Origin: Moduliflexus sp964602655
GTDB taxonomy: Bacteria > Moduliflexota > Moduliflexia > Moduliflexales > Moduliflexaceae
DNA length: 39,416 nucleotides
Direction: 5' to 3'
Assembly (NCBI GenBank): GCA_964602655.1
Contig: CAZRSF010000063.1
Span: 1-39,416, forward strand
The position numbers were made by a program, and so were the translations under genes. The notes under the pieces were generated by a model. The model was given only the letters and a program-made list of their open reading frames with translations. It searched no databases and was not told where the DNA came from. Position 1 is the first letter of the stretch; each line of letters begins with the position of its first letter. Shown here in pieces: positions 31,167 through 38,729 of the stretch.

Positions 31167-32597
31167 ATGAAGAGATTCGTAGAAAGATTGCTGAAACATG
31201 TTCGATGGAATCTGTGGATTGGTCTGGGAGTGGCGTTGATATTCTGCGTGACGATGATTCCGGTTCATGCTGAGTCTGAGGAGGTCACAACAGTGACATA
31301 CTGGGATTTGAGCGGTCACGCCAAAGAACTGATGGCCGAATTGGTTGAGCACTTCAATACGACGATTGGCAAAGAAAAGGGAATCATTATTGAGCACACC
31401 AATCATGAACGTAAATATGATCAGATTGTCGGCATGGCTATGGATGACGGGAGTTTACCCGATATTTTCTATCAACGTCCGCTGTTGATTCCCAAACTGC
31501 TTGAGAAAGATCTGCTGCTTCCTCTTGACACCCTTCCCGGAGGAAAAGAATTTGTGGCAGAATACCAACAGCAAGCTCCATTTTTAATGCCTGGACGCCA
31601 TATTCTTCATGGCAAAGTCTATTCTGTTCCAGATTCGATTACCACTCTTGGCCTGGCCTGTAATGTCGCATTGTTCATCAAGGCGGGGATTGTTGATGAG
31701 GCTGGAAACGCAAAATTCCCTGATACCTGGGCAGAAGTGCGCGACGCTGCGCAAAAGATTTCGCAATTAGAGCCGGGAAAGACATTTGGGATTGTGTTCC
31801 CCATGAAAGGAGCTACCGCCAATTACACCTATTTCTGGGATTGGAAAATGGTCAAACCCTTTATTGGCTCTATCGGACATCATTATTTCGACCATGCCGC
31901 CGGACGCTATGATTTCAGCTCGTTTGCGCCGGCGATAGAATGGGCGATGCAATTAAAAGCAGATGGAAGCGTCGTTCCAGGAGAAATTGCCATGTCGGAT
32001 GATGCTGCCCGCATTAAATTCGGGCAAGAAGGCAATATTGGCATGTATGTCTCCGCCTCATGGGATGTCGGGGTATTTAACGATCAATATCCGGCGACGA
32101 TTGATTGGCAGATTGTTCCCCTTCCTACGCTTGAGTCAACCCAGGCCAATCGCACGGTGGCTCAGGTGACGAATGGGTATGTGATTTCGAAAAATGCGGC
32201 GAAGAAAGATTTGGGTAAAGTGATGGAAGTCTATAAATATCTCCACAGCGACTTCTGGGAAACGCGCATGTATGAGGAGTCAAAATTTATCCCAACGCGC
32301 CACGGTCTTGTTGAAAAGGCCGCAAAACAGCCCGATAAAAAAGGCTGGAAAGAATTTTCAGAGTTACAGAACGTCATCGCGTTATTTGCGCTGCCTGATG
32401 CCGATATTGCTCCGATTGCTGGCGACCCCTGGTATCAGGTCTTTCAAAATATTTACGAAGGCCGCGCCGAACTGACGCCGGCGTTGGCCGACCTTGACCA
32501 ACGCTATAATGCGGCCTATCAAGAGGCCGTCGCGCAAGGGCGCATTGATGTGACAACCTATCAACTTCCTGAAAATAACCCGAAGAAAGATGAATAG
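31167..32597 (+). CDS. ABC-type sugar-binding protein, module 2
   Basis: This 476-aa family 1 solute-binding protein has a long signal peptide: MKRFVERLLKHVRWNLW, then the hydrophobic core IGLGVALIFCVTMIP, with cleavage probably after VHA. The mature part begins VTTVTYWDLSGHAKELM, with DDGSLPDIFYQRPLLIPKLL, KVYSVPDSITTLGLACNVAL, FPDTWAEVRDAAQKI and VTNGYVISKNAAKKDLGKV. It is only distantly like the module 1 protein. The start at 31167 is chosen because AAAGGAG lies 7 nt before it; ATG 31161 is too close and 31104 has no site. No permease is adjacent; a phosphatase receptor follows. Confidence 0.88.
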   Translation: MKRFVERLLKHVRWNLWIGLGVALIFCVTMIPVHAESEEVTTVTYWDLSGHAKELMAELVEHFNTTIGKEKGIIIEHTNHERKYDQIVGMAMDDGSLPDIFYQRPLLIPKLLEKDLLLPLDTLPGGKEFVAEYQQQAPFLMPGRHILHGKVYSVPDSITTLGLACNVALFIKAGIVDEAGNAKFPDTWAEVRDAAQKISQLEPGKTFGIVFPMKGATANYTYFWDWKMVKPFIGSIGHHYFDHAAGRYDFSSFAPAIEWAMQLKADGSVVPGEIAMSDDAARIKFGQEGNIGMYVSASWDVGVFNDQYPATIDWQIVPLPTLESTQANRTVAQVTNGYVISKNAAKKDLGKVMEVYKYLHSDFWETRMYEESKFIPTRHGLVEKAAKQPDKKGWKEFSELQNVIALFALPDADIAPIAGDPWYQVFQNIYEGRAELTPALADLDQRYNAAYQEAVAQGRIDVTTYQLPENNPKKDE

Positions 32598-32681
32598 GCT
32601 CATTCAATCCATGCATGCATAGATGCCTCTGGGCAATAAAAACCCCATTTCAGAAGAGAGGGAGTAAGCCAATAAGACTCA

Positions 32682-32720
32682 TCGCGGCAAACGGATCATC
32701 GTATGATCCGTTTGCCGCGA
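32682..32720 (+). terminator. 18-bp hairpin between binding protein 2 and sensor 2
   Basis: TCGCGGCAAACGGATCAT (32682-32699), CGT, exact reverse complement (32703-32720). It lies 85 nt after the binding-protein stop and 38 nt before the sensor start, the same position as the module 1 hairpin. No T-run follows. Confidence 0.6.
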
Positions 32721-32757
32721 ATGAGTTTCGCATGCGTTTATTCCTTATTTGTTTTTT

Positions 32758-35148
32758 ATGAGAATCAGCATCAAAACCAAAGCGATTATCCTGGTGTTAC
32801 TGATCGTCTTTGTGACAACGGCAATCACGACTATCGGCGCGACACTGTTGAGCAGCCGCCAGACTCGACGCGGCAACCTTGACCGCCTGCAAAAAGCGCT
32901 GGACAGCGTCGAGCGGCAATTACAAGGCACGTTTGACAACTTAAACATGTCGTATACGAATTTTGTCAATGACCGGCAAAACAACTATTTTCTCAAAAGC
33001 TCGATTTCAATGGGGTATTTTTTGTGGCAGGATAATTTCAGCCTGTTAGGATTGCCCGAACAACTCCGGCTTGATCGCTTGGCGTTTTATTATGCCTCGC
33101 CGACCGCCCCGGAAGAAGGACACCGGCTTCGCATGTTTTACGAACGCGGCGGGACGTTTGCGCAGATCGAACCGTCAGGGCGGCAGCTTGGCGTATCAAT
33201 CAATAAATTCGGCGCGCCAGAAGCCGTGCCGTTAACGACGCCGTTGCCACTCCCATTTCCAGAACGATATGCGTCGTCGCCCCATCTTGCCTTGCAGACC
33301 GCTGAAAATCGTCTCATGATTGTCGCGCATTTCGAACTGACGCAAGCGCTTGAGGAGAATACCCAGGGCGAACCGCTCGGGTATTTCATTTTCGAACAGC
33401 CCGTGACATTGGATATTCCGTTAATCAATCGGGAGTTGGGCGTCAATGTCATGCTGTACGATCTTGACGGACTGGCCGGAAATGCCGACATCTCTCTGCC
33501 CGATCTTCTCCCGAATGTGCAGCAATTTTCTGACGACCATATTTTGGAATTGCTCGACGAACGCGGGCAACGGTACGATGCGCTTGTGCAACCCGTATAT
33601 TACAACGGCGTCTGCGTCGGCTATCTTTCGGTCTGCATTTCTCAGGCCGAAACGACTCGCAAAATTCGGGAAACGATGTTGCTGCTTTCGCTGTTAGGTG
33701 GTGCCGTATTAGTTCCGCTCGTGGTCGTCGGAGAATTTTTGGTCGCAAAGTTTATTCAGCCGATTTTAACATTGACGACCGTGTCATCGGCGATTGCTCA
33801 CGGGAATCTGGATCAACCGATTGCCGGGCATACTCGCGACGAACTCGGCATTTTGGCTGGAAGTTTTGCGCACATGCGCGATCAAATCCGACAGAAAATT
33901 GCGGAATTGCAGCAGCTTAATGATGATCTGGAACAGCGCGTGGAAGATCGCACGGCGGAAATTACGCGGCAAAAGTATATTCTCGATACCTTTATGGCGA
34001 ATGTGCCGGATTCGATTTATTTCAAAGATCGAGGCAGCCGATTTATTTTAGCGAATCACGCACTCGTTTCTGGTCTCGGTCTCTTGTCGTCGGCAGATAT
34101 CATCGGAAAAACAGACTTTGATTTTTTTCAGGAAGAGCTGGCCCGCCCAAAATATGATCAGGAACAAGCGATCATTCAGACCGGACAACCGCTTCTGGCG
34201 ATGGAAGAACCGGATATCGGCGGGCATTGGTCGCTGACAACGAAAATGCCGTTACGCGATGAATATGGCGAGATCATCGGCACCTTTGGCATTTCCCGCG
34301 ATATCACGGCCTTGAAAATCGCGCAGCAGCAGGTGGAAGACGCCTACGCCGAAATTCAGAAGCTGAACGAACAATTGAAGCAGGAAAACCTGCGCATGGG
34401 GGCGGAACTTGACGTCGCCCGGCGCTTGCAGCAGATGGTGCTGCCGATGCCGCACGAATTGACTGCGATTCCGGGCGTGGAGATTGTGGGCTATATGCAG
34501 CCTGCCGAAGAAGTCGGCGGCGATTATTATGATGTCCTGTCAACATTACTGCCCGGAGGCGTCTGTATCGGGATCGGCGATGTGACCGGGCACGGATTGG
34601 AAAGCGGCGTCTTGATGCTGATGACGCAGACCGCCATTCGCACCCTTGTGGATCGCGGCGAAACCGATCCGGTCATCTTTTTGAACACGCTCAACCGCGT
34701 CTTGTATCAGAATATTCAGCGCATGGGCATTGATCGCAGTTTGACCTTAGCAATGGTGAATTATCAGAACGGGCAACTGCGACTGATCGGCCAGCATGAA
34801 GAAGCCTTAGTGGTGCGGAGCGACGGGCGGATCGAACGCATGGACACGATTGATCTCGGCTTTCCCATTGGCATGGTGGATGATATTCGGCAATGGGTGG
34901 CCGAAGCGACGATCACGCTGGACTCTGGCGACGGCGTGGTGCTCTATACCGATGGCATCACGGAGGCGCAGAATGCGGCGAATCAGTTCTATGGCCTTGA
35001 ACGGCTCTGCGCCGTGATTAGCGCACATTGGCGCGGCGCGAGCGCCGAGACGGTGAAAGAGGCCATTATCGCGGATGTTCGCGCGTTTATTGGCAATGCC
35101 ATCGTATATGATGATATCACGCTGGTCGTCTTAAAACAAACGGCCTAA
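32758..35148 (+). CDS. Two-TM receptor with HAMP, PAS and SpoIIE phosphatase, module 2
   Basis: This 796-aa paralogue of the module 1 receptor has TM1 (about 8-30), a divergent periplasmic region (31-306), TM2 (307-333), HAMP (333-385), coiled coil, PAS (about 410-528, NVPDSIYFKDRGSRFILAN to FGISRDIT) and SpoIIE phosphatase. GGDYYDV and GDVTGHGLESGVLM are intact, as is VLYTDGITEAQN. The sensor regions differ strongly, so the two should bind different ligands or binding proteins, whereas the catalytic cores are identical over 512 bp and should act on the same phosphoprotein. Start 32758 (MRISIKTK) is preferred to the in-frame TTG at 32749. Neither has a good ribosome site. Confidence 0.92.
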   Translation: MRISIKTKAIILVLLIVFVTTAITTIGATLLSSRQTRRGNLDRLQKALDSVERQLQGTFDNLNMSYTNFVNDRQNNYFLKSSISMGYFLWQDNFSLLGLPEQLRLDRLAFYYASPTAPEEGHRLRMFYERGGTFAQIEPSGRQLGVSINKFGAPEAVPLTTPLPLPFPERYASSPHLALQTAENRLMIVAHFELTQALEENTQGEPLGYFIFEQPVTLDIPLINRELGVNVMLYDLDGLAGNADISLPDLLPNVQQFSDDHILELLDERGQRYDALVQPVYYNGVCVGYLSVCISQAETTRKIRETMLLLSLLGGAVLVPLVVVGEFLVAKFIQPILTLTTVSSAIAHGNLDQPIAGHTRDELGILAGSFAHMRDQIRQKIAELQQLNDDLEQRVEDRTAEITRQKYILDTFMANVPDSIYFKDRGSRFILANHALVSGLGLLSSADIIGKTDFDFFQEELARPKYDQEQAIIQTGQPLLAMEEPDIGGHWSLTTKMPLRDEYGEIIGTFGISRDITALKIAQQQVEDAYAEIQKLNEQLKQENLRMGAELDVARRLQQMVLPMPHELTAIPGVEIVGYMQPAEEVGGDYYDVLSTLLPGGVCIGIGDVTGHGLESGVLMLMTQTAIRTLVDRGETDPVIFLNTLNRVLYQNIQRMGIDRSLTLAMVNYQNGQLRLIGQHEEALVVRSDGRIERMDTIDLGFPIGMVDDIRQWVAEATITLDSGDGVVLYTDGITEAQNAANQFYGLERLCAVISAHWRGASAETVKEAIIADVRAFIGNAIVYDDITLVVLKQTA
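34465..34976 (+). repeat. 512-bp identical block, copy 2 (phosphatase domain 2)
   Basis: Identical to 30178-30689. It is flanked on the left by near-identical sequence with silent changes (ACT for ACC, GAC for GAT) and on the right by clear divergence. Confidence 0.9.
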
Positions 35149-35169
35149 ACATAGATGCATTTCGTGAAA

Positions 35170-36180
35170 TCATAATACCCGCACCGACTCTCGCATCGCC
35201 ATTCTCGTGTTGAGCGTCACGACTTGCGGAAAATCTTTATGATCGCCGCGCATCCGCTGCAATAGCAAATCAGCGGCGGTTTGCGCCATCCGCTCAATCG
35301 GCTGCTCAACTAATGTCAGCGGCGGCTCGATGACATCAATCGGATCAAAGCGGTCAAAGCCGATAACCGACACGTCATTCGGAATTTTGAGGCGCAGTTC
35401 GTGGAGCGCCAACACCGTGCCGATGGTGGCGAAATAGTTGGTGGCGTAAATCGCAGTCGGCGGCTGCGGGAGGTCGAACAGGCTCTCGATCATCACATAT
35501 TCGCCCGGTTCGATGAAACTCCCTTCTTTCACCCAGCCGCTTTCGACCGGCAGGTTGTAGGTGCGCATGGCGTCGTAATAGCCGCGCAGCCGCTCGCGAT
35601 ACACATAGACATCCGACGAGCCGTTCACAATCGCGATGCGGGCATGTTTGTTGAAGACAAGCTGCTCGACAGCGCGAAACGAGGCGTGAGCATTATCCAC
35701 AATCACGGAATCGGTCTCGAATCCCGGCAGCAGTTGGTCAATAAACACCACCGGAATATCTTCTGCCGCAAATTCTTCTAAAATCGGCAGGCTTTCTGCG
35801 TCAGCATAGGAGGGAAAGAGGATCAGGCCGTCAACAAGGCGTTCTTTCGCAAAGCGCAATTTCTGCTGCAAGCGGTGGCGGTCATTTTCGTAATTGCAGA
35901 GCAGCAGGCTGTAGTTTTTCTGTTCGAAAATCTGTTCCAAAATCGTGGTGATGGCCATGAAAAAGACAGCGCGATATTGCGGAATAATCACGCCGATCAT
36001 CATCGAGCGATTCCGGCGCACCGCCTGCGCTAACATGTTTTCCTTGAAGCCTGACGCCTGAATCGCCTGTTCGACTTTGAGCCGATTATCTTCCCGCAAT
36101 TGATAGCCATTCAAATAGCGAGAGACCGTCCCCAGCGACACATTCGCCAGTTTCGCCACATCACGAACCGTTGCAGCCAT
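35170..36180 (-). CDS. LacI-family transcriptional regulator
   Basis: This is a 336-aa repressor-type protein. The N-terminal HTH is canonical: ATVRDVAKLANVSLGTVSRYLNGY with the hinge KENMLAQAVRRNRSM. The effector domain shows GVIIPQYRAVFFM, LVDGLILFPSY, DIPVVFIDQLLPG, SVIVDNAHASFRAVEQL and DVSVIGFDRFDPIDV. Start 36180 is chosen because CAGGAGT precedes it; a longer frame from 36318 would run back through a palindrome and the GH31 stop. It follows the GH31 gene on the same strand with 47 nt between, so it probably regulates that glycosidase operon in response to a sugar. Confidence 0.95.
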   Translation of the reverse strand: MAATVRDVAKLANVSLGTVSRYLNGYQLREDNRLKVEQAIQASGFKENMLAQAVRRNRSMMIGVIIPQYRAVFFMAITTILEQIFEQKNYSLLLCNYENDRHRLQQKLRFAKERLVDGLILFPSYADAESLPILEEFAAEDIPVVFIDQLLPGFETDSVIVDNAHASFRAVEQLVFNKHARIAIVNGSSDVYVYRERLRGYYDAMRTYNLPVESGWVKEGSFIEPGEYVMIESLFDLPQPPTAIYATNYFATIGTVLALHELRLKIPNDVSVIGFDRFDPIDVIEPPLTLVEQPIERMAQTAADLLLQRMRGDHKDFPQVVTLNTRMAMRESVRVL

Positions 36181-36201
36181 TACGTTGCAAACTCCTGAAA
36201 A

Positions 36202-36233
36202 ATGTAGGTCGAAACTATAGTTTCGACCTACAT
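36202..36233. repeat. Perfect 32-bp palindrome
   Basis: ATGTAGGTCGAAACTA followed at once by its exact reverse complement. It overlaps the GH31 stop codon and lies 22 nt before the LacI-type gene. It could be an operator, but its length and lack of a gap fit the other intergenic repeats better. Confidence 0.8.
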
Positions 36234-38675
36234 GACAGGAAATTTTTGATTTATTGCATTTCCGGCATATCGGATCGTGCATTCGGCGTCCGCTGCTGGT
36301 TCGACACCCGCGCCGCACCCTTGCCGGACGAGAATGACATGAAAATCGCGCTGTGTATTCAGACCGTCAAAATTTCCCTGCCGATCTTCGAAGGTCACGC
36401 TTTTATTTTGGTCATTCCAGGAAATGCCTGTCCAGGCATACGCGCCGCGCTCGTAATTATAATTGTCGCCTTCGTCTTCGTACAGGTCGAAACGCCCGTC
36501 CGCGCCAGGATACACGCGCAATTCATACGCGGCGTCCGGTTGCTCGTCGGCGTACTGGATTTTCGCCCCCATTGGCAGAATCGAACCGGCTTTCACAAAG
36601 ATAGGCAGAATCTCTAACGGCGCAGTGGCGTCAATCGTCTGCCCGCCCTGATAGCGCTTACCTGTCCAAAAATCGTACCAATCGCATCCGGCAGGGAGAT
36701 AGACAATGCGCGTTTTGTGCGTTCCTTCCAACTTCGTCGAATTCGGCGCGTAATACATCGGCGTTGTCACCGGGCAGACCATCAGCGCCGGGCCGAACAT
36801 GAACTGATCGTTGAGGTCGTACACTTTTGGATCGTGGCGGAAATCGAACGCCAACATCCGCATCATCGTGTACGCTTTATGGGTTTCCCAGCCTGCTAAC
36901 GAATAGATGTAGGGGAGCAGGCGATAGCGCAGCGCGTCGAATCTGACGAGCGTGTCATACGTGGCGTCGCCCGGATTGCCGAAGCGCCAGATTTCCCGCG
37001 GCGTGTCCGTGCCATGCGACCGGAACATCGGCAGAAACGCGCCAAGTTGAAACCAGCGCACATACAATTCGCGATAGCCTTCATCGTCGCAGCCTTGCGG
37101 GAAATCGCCCTGCCAAAACCAGAGTTCCGGCTTGTGGGCGACGAAAAACGCGCCGATGTCGAACGTCCATTTCGGATTGCCGGTGACGCAGAGATTCAGC
37201 CCTGCCGCAAGCTGCTTGCGGAACGTCTCCCAGGTCGCGGTCGTATCGCCTGACCAGACAATCGAGCCATAACGCTGCTGCCCCGGAAAATGGGAGCGCG
37301 TCAGATTGACCACGCGCTTGTCGGCGGTGACGCTGCGCTGGCCTTCGTAGATGCCCTGCGAATGCAACAGCGAATAGACGTTGAGATATTCCGGATCAAG
37401 ATATTTTTTCCCCTCCGACGTATTAATCAAGGCGCGTTTGGACGGCTCTGGCTTAAACGTGCCATTCCAGTCGGCTTCGAACGGCTCGGTGCAATCGCAC
37501 CACCAGGCGTCGAGGCCGTACTGAAACAGCCCATCATGCGCCTGTTTCCAGTATAACGTCCTCGCGTCAGGGAGAAACGGATTGTAGTTGCTGTCGTTCG
37601 CTAACAGAAAACCGCGTGCCTTCATTTCGGCGTAATTCGGCGTGTTGCGGTTCATGTTCGGCCAGATCGATATCATCAAATGCGCGTGTTGGGCGTGCAA
37701 ATCGTCCATCATCTGTGTTGGATCGGGAAAACGCGCGGTGTCGAAACTTTTCTGCCCCCATTGCCCTTCCGGCCACGATTTCCAGTCCTGCACGATGCAA
37801 TCGAGCGGAAGCTGCTTTTCGCGGTAGGTCTTGACGATGTCCAGCAATTCGGCTTGCGACGTGTAACGCTCTTTGGATTGCACGTACCCGAACGCCCATT
37901 TCGGCAGCAGCGGCGCTTGCCCTGTCAGCGTACGGCATTCGGCGACGATCCGGTCGAATTCCGGGCCATACAGAAAATAGAAATCCATTTCATCGTCAAT
38001 CTCGGTCCAGAAATACGAGCCATGCGCATCGTCATGAAACGCCGCCCAGGAGTAGGTATCCCAGAGAATGCCGTACCCTTTGGTCGAAACGATCATCGGC
38101 GCGACGACTTTCATGTTCTGCTGATACAGGTCTTCGCGCTGACCGCGATAATTCAGAATGCCTTCTTCGTGCTGTCCGAGGCCGTAAATCGCCTCGCCAT
38201 CGGCGAATTCCAACTCGAATTTCGTGGAATACGCCATCCGATCTACGACTGTTTTCGAGGAATTTGCCGTGATTCTCAGGCCGTCCGCCGTCTGCCGGGT
38301 TTTCATGCTGGATGTTTCATCGAACACCGCCCGCTCTACCGGAATTTCATTCAGCCATTTCCCGCCTTGCTGCGGCTCGCGCGCGAGCAGATTTCCGGCG
38401 GTGTCCAGCCAGGTGAATGCGCCGGTCGCTTTGCTAACCAGCATTCGAATCTGCGATGTGCTTAATGTGATTGTTGCGGCGTCTTCTTGAAAAGAAAAGG
38501 GCGCGTTCGGGCTGTTTTGAGGGAGAATCATCAGGCTCGGCTTGGCGCTGAATTCGTCGCGCTGCGTATAGACGATATGAATGATGCGCTCGTTCACGAC
38601 CTCAAGCTTGATGCGGCCTGTGGTGGTCAGTAAAAGCAGCCCTTGCGCCTGTTGCTGAACATCAGTGATTCGCAT
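36228..38675 (-). CDS. GH31 alpha-glycosidase (alpha-xylosidase or alpha-glucosidase)
   Basis: This 815-aa retaining glycoside hydrolase has an N-terminal beta-sandwich with FELEFADGEAIYGLGQHEEG, the (beta/alpha)8 barrel with LPLDCIVQDWKSWPEG and HLMISIWPNMNRNTPNY, the nucleophile D394 in DAWWCDCTEPFEADW, and the acid/base Asp near 477 in SIVWSGDTTATWETF. C-terminal parts include FMFGPALMVCPVT and DWYDFWTGKRYQGG. The WxDxxEP form of the nucleophile motif resembles alpha-xylosidases of the bacterial Xyl31 type. There is no signal peptide. Start 38675 follows GAAGGAAC; 38702 is rejected. The URO-D-like gene upstream and the LacI gene downstream are on the same strand. Confidence 0.93.
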   Translation of the reverse strand: MRITDVQQQAQGLLLLTTTGRIKLEVVNERIIHIVYTQRDEFSAKPSLMILPQNSPNAPFSFQEDAATITLSTSQIRMLVSKATGAFTWLDTAGNLLAREPQQGGKWLNEIPVERAVFDETSSMKTRQTADGLRITANSSKTVVDRMAYSTKFELEFADGEAIYGLGQHEEGILNYRGQREDLYQQNMKVVAPMIVSTKGYGILWDTYSWAAFHDDAHGSYFWTEIDDEMDFYFLYGPEFDRIVAECRTLTGQAPLLPKWAFGYVQSKERYTSQAELLDIVKTYREKQLPLDCIVQDWKSWPEGQWGQKSFDTARFPDPTQMMDDLHAQHAHLMISIWPNMNRNTPNYAEMKARGFLLANDSNYNPFLPDARTLYWKQAHDGLFQYGLDAWWCDCTEPFEADWNGTFKPEPSKRALINTSEGKKYLDPEYLNVYSLLHSQGIYEGQRSVTADKRVVNLTRSHFPGQQRYGSIVWSGDTTATWETFRKQLAAGLNLCVTGNPKWTFDIGAFFVAHKPELWFWQGDFPQGCDDEGYRELYVRWFQLGAFLPMFRSHGTDTPREIWRFGNPGDATYDTLVRFDALRYRLLPYIYSLAGWETHKAYTMMRMLAFDFRHDPKVYDLNDQFMFGPALMVCPVTTPMYYAPNSTKLEGTHKTRIVYLPAGCDWYDFWTGKRYQGGQTIDATAPLEILPIFVKAGSILPMGAKIQYADEQPDAAYELRVYPGADGRFDLYEDEGDNYNYERGAYAWTGISWNDQNKSVTFEDRQGNFDGLNTQRDFHVILVRQGCGAGVEPAADAECTIRYAGNAINQKFPVM

Positions 38676-38693
38676 ATTTGTTCCTTCACATAA

Positions 38694-38726
38694 AGACCTC
38701 ACAGGTTTTAAAAACCGGTGAGGTCT
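38694..38726. repeat. 16-bp inverted repeat between URO-D-like and GH31 genes
   Basis: AGACCTCACAGGTTTT (38694-38709), A, reverse complement with one mismatch (38711-38726). It abuts the URO-D-like stop codon and is followed by T-rich sequence in one direction. Confidence 0.7.
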
Positions 38727-38729
38727 ATT

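Noticed and set aside
36202..36233. The 32-bp palindrome as the LacI operator
   Set aside because: Similar gapless palindromes occur next to unrelated genes, so a dedicated operator role is not supported.
36181..36318. N-terminal extension of the LacI regulator from 36318
   Set aside because: It would translate a palindrome and the end of GH31; the HTH begins right after the ATG at 36180, which has a ribosome site.
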